Source: Oscillospiraceae bacterium (lineage in GTDB: Bacteria > Bacillota > Clostridia > Oscillospirales > Oscillospiraceae). Taken from it: a stretch of 64,000 nt of DNA. Each line of letters opens with the position of its first letter. The first letter of the stretch is position 1. The notes under the pieces were generated by a model. The model searched no databases. It saw nothing but the letters and a program-made list of their open reading frames with translations, and had not been told where the DNA came from. Positions 23,832 through 33,064 of this stretch are shown here, piece by piece. Both the position numbers and the translations under genes were made by a program. Location: NCBI GenBank assembly GCA_015068305.1, contig SVKV01000001.1:62001-126000 (forward strand). Reading direction: 5' to 3'.

Positions 23832-26800
23832 ATGGACAACAGGTTGGTTGAAAGCGCAAAACAACTGAATAAGAGAAGGCGCCGCAGACAGGCCTGGACC
23901 CGCAGCCTCGTTGCGCTGGGATGCGTGGTGATGCTGAGCACGGTTTATATCATGTCGCTGCCGGCCATTACCAAGGAGCAGAATACCTTCTGCGGAGCAG
24001 AAGCCCATGAGCATACAGATGCTTGCTATCAGGAGCGCGAGGGCGAAGCTGCCCGGGTACTGATCTGCGCACCGGAGCATCATGTCCATGAGCAAACCTG
24101 CTTTGACGCCCAGGGACTGCCGGTCTGCGGACAGGCGGACTATGTGGCCCACAGCCATGAGGGGCTCTGCTATGACGGAAACGGCAGACTGATCTGTACC
24201 CTGCCGGAGCAGCCGGTGCACGTGCATACCGATGAATGCTATGAAACGGCGGGACATACCCATGGGGAAGCCTGCTATGAAGAAGCCGGCGGTCATACCC
24301 ACAGCGATGGCTGTTATGAAACAGTCGGCGGCCATACCCACGGGGATGGCTGTTACGAAACAGTGGCGGGACATACCCATGGGGAAGCCTGCTACGAAGT
24401 GACCGGCGGTCACACCCACGGGGATGCCTGCTACGAAACGGTGGCAGGACATACCCACTCGGAAGGCTGTCTGGCAGAGGACGGACAGCTGATCTGCACC
24501 CTGGCGGAAGGAGAAGACCGGCGGGAGCTGCACTGCACCGAGCCGGAAACACCCGGACAGAAGAGCCTCATCTGCACCCTGGAAGAAACGGAAGACGAAA
24601 AGCTTCTGATCTGTCCGGAACCGGAAGCAGAGGGAGAACAGGTGCTGACCTGCACCGAGCCTGAAGCTGAAGGAGAACGGCTACTGATCTGCACGGAGCC
24701 GGAAACGGAAGAGAAGATCCTCACCTGCCGGGAAGCTAAGGCGGCAGAACATCAGCATACCCAGGACTGCTTCGGCCCGGAGAAGGAAAAAACGCTGACC
24801 TGCACCCGGGAAGAAAGCGACGAGCACAAGCATTCAAAGATCTGCTACGGTCTGTGGGATCTGACCTGTACGAAGGAAGAGCACAGCCATATCCTGCAGT
24901 GCTATTCGGACCGGAAAGCGGATCTGGAGACACCGGAGCAGTGGAAAAAGACCTTCCGGGATGTGGAGCTTACGGGCCTGCACCGGGATGACCTGCTGGC
25001 TATTGCCCGAACCCAGCTGGGCTATCGGGAAAGTGTCCGCAACTATACGGTTAAGGAAGACGGCGAAACCAAGGACGGCTACACCCGCTACGGCGCCTGG
25101 TACGGCTATCCCTACGGCGAATGGTGCGCCATGTTTGTCTCCTTCTGCCTGGAGTACGCCGAAGTGCCGGATGTGCCCCACCATGCAGCCTGCCAGGCCT
25201 GGATCAAAGTCCTGGAGGAAGAGGAACTGTATCTTCCTGCGGCAGAGCATACGCCCCGGCCCGGTGATATCATATTCTTTGACGGAAACGGCGATGGTTA
25301 CTCCGATCATGTGGGCATCGTGGAGGAAATCACGGAAGAGGGCATCATCAAAACCATTGAAGGAAACAGCGGACAGCGGGTTTCTCAGAATGAATATGAG
25401 CCGGATGATCCCCGGCTGCTGGGCTACGGTCTGGTTCCCGAGGGCGAGCTGATCCAGAAGGAAACGGAATCTGCAGAGCCCACGGAAATGCCGGAAACCA
25501 CCGAACCGGAGACCACCGAAGAGAGCACCCAGCCGGAAATTGGGGAAATCAAGCAGACCCGGAAGGTTTCCGTATACCGCAACCACAGACGGGACGAACT
25601 GCTGCCGGAGGCGGATGAGATTCATGTGGCCGGCAATTATCCGGAGGATGCCGTTGTTTATGCGGTGCCGGCAAAAGTGGAAGCAGACGGGGAAATCCTG
25701 TCCGCTTACCAGATCAGCATTCTGCTGCCGGATTATTCTGTGTATCAGCCCACACAGGAGGAAAGCCTCCTGCTGACGGTGAAAAATGAGTCCTTCGAGG
25801 GACGGACCCTGGAGGTCCGGGCCTGTCCGACGGAGGGAGCATCCTATGAACTGTCCTCCACGGCCCGGGGAAAGATGGTTGCCTTCCATCTGCCGGAATC
25901 GGCACCCTTCGCGGTTGTGGCGGTTCCCGAGGCGCTGACAGAGCAGACCCTGCAGGCTGTGATTTATACGGATGCCACGCTGCAGCAGCAGTCGGCGGAT
26001 GAAACGGCGATTCTGATTACCGGACTGCTTCCCCAGGGCGCCGGCGCCAGGGCATATCCGGTGGTGCTGGATGAAAACCTGATTGAGGGTGAAGTGGTGC
26101 TTCTGGCCTACGATATCACCGTCGTGGACCGGGACGGCAACCCCATCACCCAGGAAGAAGGTCAGGAGCCCTTCACTGTCAGCATCCGGCCTCCCGACTG
26201 GGAGCCCAATGAGGACGAAAATTACAAAATTTACTATGTCCCCGAGGACGGAGCTCCTGAAATCATGGACTCTGAGAACCGGGAAGATGCAGTCAGCTTC
26301 ACCACCGACCACTTCTCCACCTATGTTCTGACAGCAGCCGGAACCTATGACACGGTCTATCTGAACGGCGCAAACGGTGACGACAGCCGGGCGGGAACCA
26401 GTGCCAACACTGCGGTGAAGACACTGGACAGAGCGCTGGCTCTGGTCAAGGAAGGCGGTACGATTTACATCAGCGGTACCGTGACCGTCTCCGATGCCCA
26501 GGAATGGGAGATGGAGAATGGAATCACCCTGAAGCGGTATTCCTCCTTCACCGGCCCTCTGGTGACGGTTGAGAGCGGCGGCAGTCTGACACTGAAGAAT
26601 ATCACGGTCAACGGCGGCAGCGGTACCCCCAACAGCTCCAAAATTGCAACAACTACCACTTATGCCTCCGGCAGCGCCAAGGCACCTCTGATCGTGGTTG
26701 AAAGCGGCGGCAGTCTGAATATCCGCGACGGTGCGGTACTGGAATACAATTCCAACAAGCCGGATATGAGCAACGGTACATTCAGGGAGAACGGTTATGT

Positions 26801-29540
26801 GGGCCAGGGCGGCGCGGTCTATTGCCAGGGAAATCTGACAATGTCCGGCGGTATCATCCGCTACTGTGAGGCCCAGTCCGGCGGCGGTATCTACGTAGAA
26901 AGCGCCGGAACCGGCCGGATCACCTTCAATCTCAGTGGCGGCACCATTACATATAACTATGCCAGAGATATCGTGGCCAGCGGCGACAGAAAGGATACTT
27001 ATCACAGAAATGCCGGCGGCGGTGTGTATGTAGGCGACTACGTCACCATGAATATGACCGGAGGTACCGTTTCCTACAACCAGACCTCCCGGGAAGGCGG
27101 CGGTATTTCCCTGGGCTGGCTGGACCGGAACAAAGGGGCCGCGATCAACGACTTTATTACCACGTTTAATATGTCCGGCGGTGTCCTGGATCACAACGTC
27201 GCGACATCCACCGGTGGCGGTCTGAATATCACGGCGGGCCGTGAAGCCTATATCAACGCAGGTGATTTTACAAACAACTCCGCCAACGGCTATGAATACC
27301 AGCCGGAATCCGGATACAGCGCACCCTCCCGGGTCTACAGCGGCGGCGGTATCTATCTGGATGCCCAGCAGCTTAACAGCAAGGGCGGATACACGGGCAA
27401 ACCGGGCTACGCGCTGATCCACCGGGTCCTGATTACCGGGAATTCTTCCTCCAGCTATTGCGGCGGCATCGCAACCTGTAAGACCTCGGATACCTATATT
27501 GCGTCCAGTTTGCAGATGGACGGAACGCTGATCTTCGGAAACAAAACCGGCTCATCAACCAACGCCAGTCAGCTGAGTCTTGCCGGCGATGTCAGTCTGG
27601 TAGGCAAGACGGCGCTGGGCGGCGTTGCCTATAACTGGACCAGCAGCTATAAAAACAGCCTGTCGGAATCCAACGCGGATGTGAAGCGCGCTATGGAACT
27701 GGCAACGGTACGCATCACCGGCAACGATGCCTTTGACGGCGGCGGTATCGGCTGTAACGGTCAGCTGGAAGTTGGCGGCAGCCCCTCCTATGAATCCGTT
27801 TCCATTACGAAGGTCTGGAATGATGACGGCACAGTGCCTCATCCGGATTCTGTCACCGTTCAGGTATACCGGGACGGAGAACCCTACGGCGATCCCATCA
27901 CATTGTATCCTGTGGTGGATGCCGCCGGCAGGGAAACATGGCCCACGGTATTTGTGGACAAGCTTCTCTCCGGCTATACCTACACCATCAAAGAAGTAAA
28001 GGTTCCCGGATTTGACTCCCAGGTAACCTCCAGCGGCAACGCTTTCACCATCACCAATACACCCACCGGATTCAAAGTGGTCAAAAAATGGGAGGGCGAC
28101 ACAGAAAGTGACCGTCCCGGTTCCGTTTCGGTGCAGCTTTACCAGGATGGCCAGCCCTATGGAGAAATCGTGGAGCTGAATGCAGCCGGCGGCTGGCAGT
28201 ACATGTGGATGAACTTGCCGGAGGGCTTTGCCTACACCGCCAGAGAAGTGGAGGTGCCGGACGGCTACTACATTGCCGGAGAAGGCACGCTCCTGGATGA
28301 AGACACCTGGCAGATCACCAATATCAAGTGCCCCGTTACCTCCGTTTCCGTGGAGAAACGGTGGGAAGGCGGTGAACCTCTGGACAGCGCAACGGTGTAT
28401 CTGCTGTCCAACGGGGTGCAGATCGACGAAGTGACCCTGAACGCAGACAGCGGTTGGTTCTACAGGTGGGATAATCTTCCGGCCTGCGGAAAATATGGTG
28501 ACCCCATCACCTATACCCTCCGGGAGGCAGATGTAAAGGGTTTTGCAAGTTCTATTGAACAGGGGACGCTCCCTGACGAGACGACTTACTTCTGGCAGCC
28601 GGTTACCGAACTGGAGACCGGCAAGCCCTACATGCTGGTATCCTCCTCCGATGCGCTGACGGTCAGCGGCAGCAGCCTTACCTGGAATGACGTTTCTGAC
28701 ATTCTTGCATCCGGCGGAGAAGCTGCAGCAGCTGAGCTTTGGTCCATGAGCAACAGCAACCTGAAAAACGGCGACGGCAAATATCTGACATACAGCAACC
28801 AGAAGTTTACGATATCTGACAGGGGCAGCACAGTTACCTGGTCTGATGGGAAGATCTCTTTGCGGTCTTCGTGGAGTACTTACTACTTGTCGAAGAGTGG
28901 CAGCGGTGTTTCTGTGACAAACAAGGCTTCCAATGCTGTCACCTTTACCGCCTATGAGCGGGTTGCACGCACCGTGGAGGGCAGTGATCTGCACTACATC
29001 GTCACCAACACCAAGCTGCCGGATGCCATCACCTTCCGGTTTGCCAAGTATGCGGTGGGTTCTTCCAAGAATCCGACGCTCCTGGCAGGCGCGGGACTGG
29101 AGCTTTACATGGTCTCCGGTGACGGGGATACGGTCATTCCCGGCACGGAACTTACCGGCAAGCTGATCAGACGCTGGATATCGGAAGACGGAACTGCTGC
29201 CAGCGGCGGGCTTCAGATCGAGGACCTGTACAGCGGCACCTATTACCTGCTTGAAACCCAGACACCCTCCGGTCATATCGGCCTCAGCGGCCCTGTGATC
29301 TTTGAGGTTCTGGCGGAAGCAGGACAGGTGAATCTGCTTCAGTGTCCCTACGAGCTGACTCTGGCCGGCGGACAGGAGATCGACTTCCCCATTTATAATC
29401 CCGTTGCCTATGAGCTGCCGGAAACCGGCGGCATCGGCACCATCCCGTATACCGTAGGAGGCCTGTTGCTGATGATCATGGCATTGGCGCTCCTGATGTA
29501 TAGCCACAAACGCAGAAAGGGGGAGCAACCTTCTTTCTGA
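23832..29540 (+). CDS. Giant CHAP/beta-helix/CnaB LPETG surface adhesin
   Basis: A 1902-residue pilus-associated protein. After a basic start and a signal or anchor helix (residues 26-43), residues 57-217 are His/Cys-rich, including six 13-residue GHTH..CY units, followed by LICT..E repeats to about 355. A CHAP amidase domain follows with Cys432 in GEWCAMF and His493 in SDHVGIV. After a Thr/Glu/Pro linker comes a Gly-rich parallel beta-helix (about 835-1313), then three CnaB-like repeats (about 1318-1580), an odd insert (about 1580-1715) and a last CnaB-like domain. It ends with LPETG at 1862-1866, a membrane helix and a basic tail. It is probably the pilus tip protein with peptidoglycan-cutting ability. 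Confidence 0.9.
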   Translation: MDNRLVESAKQLNKRRRRRQAWTRSLVALGCVVMLSTVYIMSLPAITKEQNTFCGAEAHEHTDACYQEREGEAARVLICAPEHHVHEQTCFDAQGLPVCGQADYVAHSHEGLCYDGNGRLICTLPEQPVHVHTDECYETAGHTHGEACYEEAGGHTHSDGCYETVGGHTHGDGCYETVAGHTHGEACYEVTGGHTHGDACYETVAGHTHSEGCLAEDGQLICTLAEGEDRRELHCTEPETPGQKSLICTLEETEDEKLLICPEPEAEGEQVLTCTEPEAEGERLLICTEPETEEKILTCREAKAAEHQHTQDCFGPEKEKTLTCTREESDEHKHSKICYGLWDLTCTKEEHSHILQCYSDRKADLETPEQWKKTFRDVELTGLHRDDLLAIARTQLGYRESVRNYTVKEDGETKDGYTRYGAWYGYPYGEWCAMFVSFCLEYAEVPDVPHHAACQAWIKVLEEEELYLPAAEHTPRPGDIIFFDGNGDGYSDHVGIVEEITEEGIIKTIEGNSGQRVSQNEYEPDDPRLLGYGLVPEGELIQKETESAEPTEMPETTEPETTEESTQPEIGEIKQTRKVSVYRNHRRDELLPEADEIHVAGNYPEDAVVYAVPAKVEADGEILSAYQISILLPDYSVYQPTQEESLLLTVKNESFEGRTLEVRACPTEGASYELSSTARGKMVAFHLPESAPFAVVAVPEALTEQTLQAVIYTDATLQQQSADETAILITGLLPQGAGARAYPVVLDENLIEGEVVLLAYDITVVDRDGNPITQEEGQEPFTVSIRPPDWEPNEDENYKIYYVPEDGAPEIMDSENREDAVSFTTDHFSTYVLTAAGTYDTVYLNGANGDDSRAGTSANTAVKTLDRALALVKEGGTIYISGTVTVSDAQEWEMENGITLKRYSSFTGPLVTVESGGSLTLKNITVNGGSGTPNSSKIATTTTYASGSAKAPLIVVESGGSLNIRDGAVLEYNSNKPDMSNGTFRENGYVGQGGAVYCQGNLTMSGGIIRYCEAQSGGGIYVESAGTGRITFNLSGGTITYNYARDIVASGDRKDTYHRNAGGGVYVGDYVTMNMTGGTVSYNQTSREGGGISLGWLDRNKGAAINDFITTFNMSGGVLDHNVATSTGGGLNITAGREAYINAGDFTNNSANGYEYQPESGYSAPSRVYSGGGIYLDAQQLNSKGGYTGKPGYALIHRVLITGNSSSSYCGGIATCKTSDTYIASSLQMDGTLIFGNKTGSSTNASQLSLAGDVSLVGKTALGGVAYNWTSSYKNSLSESNADVKRAMELATVRITGNDAFDGGGIGCNGQLEVGGSPSYESVSITKVWNDDGTVPHPDSVTVQVYRDGEPYGDPITLYPVVDAAGRETWPTVFVDKLLSGYTYTIKEVKVPGFDSQVTSSGNAFTITNTPTGFKVVKKWEGDTESDRPGSVSVQLYQDGQPYGEIVELNAAGGWQYMWMNLPEGFAYTAREVEVPDGYYIAGEGTLLDEDTWQITNIKCPVTSVSVEKRWEGGEPLDSATVYLLSNGVQIDEVTLNADSGWFYRWDNLPACGKYGDPITYTLREADVKGFASSIEQGTLPDETTYFWQPVTELETGKPYMLVSSSDALTVSGSSLTWNDVSDILASGGEAAAAELWSMSNSNLKNGDGKYLTYSNQKFTISDRGSTVTWSDGKISLRSSWSTYYLSKSGSGVSVTNKASNAVTFTAYERVARTVEGSDLHYIVTNTKLPDAITFRFAKYAVGSSKNPTLLAGAGLELYMVSGDGDTVIPGTELTGKLIRRWISEDGTAASGGLQIEDLYSGTYYLLETQTPSGHIGLSGPVIFEVLAEAGQVNLLQCPYELTLAGGQEIDFPIYNPVAYELPETGGIGTIPYTVGGLLLMIMALALLMYSHKRRKGEQPSF
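24252..24485 (+). repeat. Six 39-bp units encoding His/Cys motif
   Basis: Six in-frame 39-bp units (starts 24252, 24291, 24330, 24369, 24408, 24447) each encode GHTH followed by a Cys-Tyr or Cys-Leu pair. Earlier looser copies (HEHTDACY, HVHEQTCF, HSHEGLCY, HVHTDECY) precede them. The His-x-His plus Cys spacing could bind zinc. Confidence 0.9.
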
Positions 29541-29589
29541 ACGCGCACAGACAGTCAAAAGAAAAAAACCGATAGAAAGGACGAAAACT

Positions 29590-31203
29590 ATGAGAAAGTT
29601 CCTGGCACTGATCATGGCTCTGGCCATGGTCCTGTCCCTGGCAACCACCGCATTCGCCGCCGAAGGCGAAACTGCACCCGAAACCTATTCCATCACCATC
29701 AACAATTCTGCAGCAGGTCACACCTATGAGGCCTACCAGATCTTTGCCGGTGACCTGAGTGTTGCCACGAAGGAAGACGGCACGGAAGAGAAGGTTCTGT
29801 CCAATGTTCAGTGGGGCAGCAATGCAAAGCAGACCGGTGCTGTCGCAGAAGAAATTCTGGAAGGCCTGACCGCTGAAGAGGCTGTTTCCTATGTGAATTT
29901 TGCTTCCACTCCTGCCGGTACCAGCGGCGCAACCTCCAATCCCTATGTCATCGAAGGTCTGGCAGCCGGCTACTATCTGGTTAAGGATCAGAACGGTTCT
30001 CTGAACGGTGATTATGATTCCTATACCCAGTACATTCTGAAGGTTGTTGCAGACGTCACTGCCACCCCCAAGTCCTCCGTTCCTTCTGTTCAGAAGAAGG
30101 TCGACGACAAGAACGACTCCAACAACAAGGAGGATGCAGTTGAGTGGAAGGACTCCGCTGACCATGACATCGGCGATGAAGTTCCCTTCCAGCTGAAGGC
30201 TACCCTGGCAAGCAATGTTTCCGCTTATAAGAGCTACAAGATCATTTTCCACGATACCATGTCCAAGGGTCTGACCTATAAGGAAATCACCAAGGTCACT
30301 GTGGACGGCAACGAAGTTGAGGGCTACACCGCTGATGCAAAGGTAAATGAGGACGGCACCACGACTCTGACCATCACCTTTAACAATATCAAGAACCAGG
30401 GTGCAACAGATAACTCTGTTGTCATTGTTGAGTACACTGCTGTGCTGAACGAGAATGCTGAAATCGGCGCCGCCGGCAACCCCAACGTGGTCTATCTGGA
30501 GTACTCCAACAACCCCAACTGGGAAGGCGACCTGGACGGAGACGGCATCCCCAATAACGAAGATGACGACGATGACAACGACGGCACTCCCGACGATAAG
30601 GATGACGACGATGACAACGACGGCATTCCCGATGATGAGGATGACGACGATGACAACGACGGTACTCCCGATGCCGAAGAAGATAAGGAACCCACCGGCG
30701 AGACCCCCGAGGATAAGGTCATTGTCTTCACCTACAAGCTGACCGTCAACAAGGTCAACGAGCAGGGCGAGGCTCTGCCCGGCGCAGGCTTTACCCTGTA
30801 CAAGAAGAACGCTGCAGGTGAATATGTGCAGGTCGGAGAAGAAAAGTTTGGCCCCGAGATGACCACCTTCGAATGGATCGGCCTGGACGATGGCGACTAC
30901 AAGCTGGCAGAAACCACCACCCCCGCCGGCTACAACACCATCCCTCCCATTGAGTTCACCATCACCGCAGAGCATGAACTGGAGTCCGCTGATCCCCGGC
31001 TGACCAAGCTGACCGGCGGCGACCTGTTCACCGGCGAAGTTTCCACCGGCAATCTGTCCGCTGACGTGGAGAACAAGTCCGGCATCACCCTGCCTGAAAC
31101 CGGCGGCATCGGCACCACCATCTTCTACGTCCTGGGCGGCCTGCTGGTCCTGGGCGCAGTGGTCCTGCTGATCACCAAAAAGCGCATGAGCGCTGCTGAA
31201 TAA
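29590..31203 (+). CDS. Major pilin subunit with Asp-rich insert
   Basis: A 537-residue isopeptide-forming pilin. The signal peptide ends ATTAFAA. The first CnaB-like domain ends near residue 155, and the KK of PSVQKKVDDKND is a candidate polymerisation lysine region. A middle domain follows and then an insert at about residues 315-370 with three DDDDDNDG-type units resembling calcium-binding thrombospondin type 3 repeats. The last SpaA-type domain has the E-box YKLAETTTPAGY. LPETG at 501-505, a membrane helix and a KKR tail end the protein. It should form the pilus shaft, joined by the class C sortase. AGAAAGGA precedes the ATG. Confidence 0.92.
   Translation: MRKFLALIMALAMVLSLATTAFAAEGETAPETYSITINNSAAGHTYEAYQIFAGDLSVATKEDGTEEKVLSNVQWGSNAKQTGAVAEEILEGLTAEEAVSYVNFASTPAGTSGATSNPYVIEGLAAGYYLVKDQNGSLNGDYDSYTQYILKVVADVTATPKSSVPSVQKKVDDKNDSNNKEDAVEWKDSADHDIGDEVPFQLKATLASNVSAYKSYKIIFHDTMSKGLTYKEITKVTVDGNEVEGYTADAKVNEDGTTTLTITFNNIKNQGATDNSVVIVEYTAVLNENAEIGAAGNPNVVYLEYSNNPNWEGDLDGDGIPNNEDDDDDNDGTPDDKDDDDDNDGIPDDEDDDDDNDGTPDAEEDKEPTGETPEDKVIVFTYKLTVNKVNEQGEALPGAGFTLYKKNAAGEYVQVGEEKFGPEMTTFEWIGLDDGDYKLAETTTPAGYNTIPPIEFTITAEHELESADPRLTKLTGGDLFTGEVSTGNLSADVENKSGITLPETGGIGTTIFYVLGGLLVLGAVVLLITKKRMSAAE
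30562..30678 (+). repeat. Three 39-bp units encoding Asp-rich Ca-binding motif
   Basis: Units at 30562-30600, 30601-30639 and 30640-30678 encode DDDDDNDG(T/I)PD plus two variable residues. A half-unit (DLDGDGIPNNE) precedes them. Copy number can change in frame. Confidence 0.92.
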
Positions 31204-31217
31204 TCTCTATGCAAATC

Positions 31218-31260
31218 CGCTGTCCCGGGGAGGGGAAACCCTTCCCCGGGGCCGCAGCGG
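31218..31260 (+). terminator. Attenuator hairpin between pilin and sortase
   Basis: A long imperfect stem: CCGCTG pairs with CAGCGG and CCCGGGGA with TCCCCGGG around a small inner loop. There is no T-run, so it probably tempers read-through or protects the pilin message rather than ending it. Confidence 0.6.
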
Positions 31261-31275
31261 CAAGGAGAGCCCTGT

Positions 31276-32094
31276 ATGAAAAAGAACTCGTCTACATTTT
31301 TGTTAATATTGATCCTTCTTTTAGGGTTGTCCTTGCTGCTGTATCCGACGGTTAGTGAATACTGGAATTCCCTCCATGCATCCCGGGCAATTGCCAGCTA
31401 TTCCGAGGAAGTATCCAACCTGGATGCAGAAAGCTACGACAGGCTCTGGCAGGAAGCCCGGGCATTCAACGATGGGATCCTCCAGCGGCCCAATGTCTAT
31501 CTGGTGGAGGAAGAAGAAAAGGAGCGCTACCGGCAGACACTGAATCTGTCCGGAAACGGCATTATGGGATACATTGAGATCCCGGAAATCAGCAGTACCC
31601 TGCCCATCTACCACGGCACGGACGATGCGGTGCTGCAGATCGCGGTGGGCCATCTGGACTGGACCAGCCTGCCGGTGGGAGGCGAAGGCACCCACTGTGT
31701 GCTGTCCGGACACCGGGGCCTGCCCAGTGCCAAGCTGTTTTCAGATCTGGATAAGATCGCAGAAGGAGATACCTTTATTTTGCGGGTTCTGGATGAAATT
31801 CTGACCTATGAGGTGGATCAGATTCTGATCGTGGAGCCCAATGTGACGGAGGATCTGCGGATCGAAGAGGGAAAGGATTACTGCACCCTGGTGACCTGCA
31901 CGCCCTACGGCATCAATTCCCACCGCCTGCTGGTCCGGGGACACCGGATCGAAAATGCGCCGGAGGCCCGGATCGTCCGGGTGACGGCGGACGCGGTGCA
32001 GATCGAGCCCATGCTGGTGGCCCCCGTGGTGGCGGTGCCGGTGCTGGTTATTTTTATGATTCCGCTGATGCTTCCCCGGAGGCGTCGGCGCTGA
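31276..32094 (+). CDS. Class C (pilin-polymerising) sortase
   Basis: A 272-residue sortase with membrane helices at both ends (about residues 7-23 and 243-263) and a basic C-terminus, the plan of class C enzymes. Catalytic residues are His146 in LSGHRGL, Cys208 in TLVTCTPYG and Arg217 in NSHRLLVRG. It joins LPxTG pilins to the next subunit on the outer side of the membrane. It follows the major pilin gene behind an attenuator-like hairpin and precedes the minor pilin. Confidence 0.95.
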   Translation: MKKNSSTFLLILILLLGLSLLLYPTVSEYWNSLHASRAIASYSEEVSNLDAESYDRLWQEARAFNDGILQRPNVYLVEEEEKERYRQTLNLSGNGIMGYIEIPEISSTLPIYHGTDDAVLQIAVGHLDWTSLPVGGEGTHCVLSGHRGLPSAKLFSDLDKIAEGDTFILRVLDEILTYEVDQILIVEPNVTEDLRIEEGKDYCTLVTCTPYGINSHRLLVRGHRIENAPEARIVRVTADAVQIEPMLVAPVVAVPVLVIFMIPLMLPRRRRR

Positions 32095-32110
32095 CGAGGA
32101 GGTGAATGCG

Positions 32111-33064
32111 TTGAGAAGATGGATGCGGTTTCTGGCGGTATTTCTGCTGATTGCAGCCCTGGTGCCCGGTTCTGCTTTTGCAGCCCAGACGGATGCGGAA
32201 GAACCTGAACTGATCATCTGCAATCAGGTGAACAAGGAAAACCTGGTGGGAGTTGCCTTCGAACTGTACTATGTGGCGCGGTGCGATTCTTCCGGCGCAT
32301 TCCTGGCTGTAGAGAGATTTGCAGATTTCGGTGATTCCCTGCAGGAGATTTCGGACCCCCGGGGCCTGGCGGCAGCGCTGGAATACGAAGTGGTGAAGTC
32401 CGGTATGAATCCGGATAGAAGAGCCATCAGCGATGAAAAGGGCATTGTCCGGTTCCCCCAGGAGGGAGAAACCCTGGAACAGGGACTGTATCTGGTGATG
32501 GGAAAGCGCCATGTGCAAAACGGTTATGTCTATGAGATGGATCCCATGCTGGTCAGCTTCCCCCGGTATGATGAAGCGGAAAAACAGTGGACCAACCATT
32601 GTACCATCAGACCGAAATACGACCGGGAAGAAATGCCGGATGACGGAAAGACTGACATAAAGGTTCAGAAAACCTGGATCGACAAGGGCTATGAGAACCG
32701 CCGGCCCATCAAAATCAAGGTCAAGCTGATGAAGGACGGAGAAGATTACAAAACGGTCTGGCTGACTCGTCTGAACAAGTGGAGCTATACCTGGAAGGAC
32801 CTGGATGCCGATGCGGAATGGACAGTTGTGGAAGATCCCATCAAGCACTATAAGCCCGCTGTTACGAAGAGGGGCAGCACCTTTCAGCTGACGAATACAT
32901 ACATCGGTCCTACCAACCCCACGGAACCCACAAAACCGCCTATGGATACCAAGCTGCCCCAGACCGGTCAGCTCTGGTGGCCGGTGCCGGTGCTGCTGGT
33001 GATGGGACTGCTGGTGATCGCCATCGGCTTCGTGCGCCGCAGAGAGGAATGCTATGAGGAATAA
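32111..33064 (+). CDS. Minor/basal pilin with LPQTG anchor
   Basis: About 317 residues with a signal peptide ending GSAFAA, an N-terminal domain (about residues 28-170), one CnaB domain (DIKVQKTWIDKG... to FQLTNTY), a short Pro/Thr linker and LPQTG with a membrane helix and RRR tail. The TTG at 32111 is preferred to the GTG at 32102, since AGGAGGTG then sits at normal distance. Its size and the variant sorting motif suit a basal subunit that links the shaft to the cell wall. It overlaps the second sortase by 11 bases. Confidence 0.85.
   Translation: MRRWMRFLAVFLLIAALVPGSAFAAQTDAEEPELIICNQVNKENLVGVAFELYYVARCDSSGAFLAVERFADFGDSLQEISDPRGLAAALEYEVVKSGMNPDRRAISDEKGIVRFPQEGETLEQGLYLVMGKRHVQNGYVYEMDPMLVSFPRYDEAEKQWTNHCTIRPKYDREEMPDDGKTDIKVQKTWIDKGYENRRPIKIKVKLMKDGEDYKTVWLTRLNKWSYTWKDLDADAEWTVVEDPIKHYKPAVTKRGSTFQLTNTYIGPTNPTEPTKPPMDTKLPQTGQLWWPVPVLLVMGLLVIAIGFVRRREECYEE

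Noticed and set aside
24252..24485. Regular 39-bp repeats resembling a CRISPR array
   Set aside because: The units are contiguous with no unique spacers and encode a periodic protein motif in frame.
24834..27422. 862-codon minus-strand open frame under the adhesin gene
   Set aside because: It is a shadow of the repeat-rich, GC-biased adhesin coding strand and has no domain or start signal of its own.
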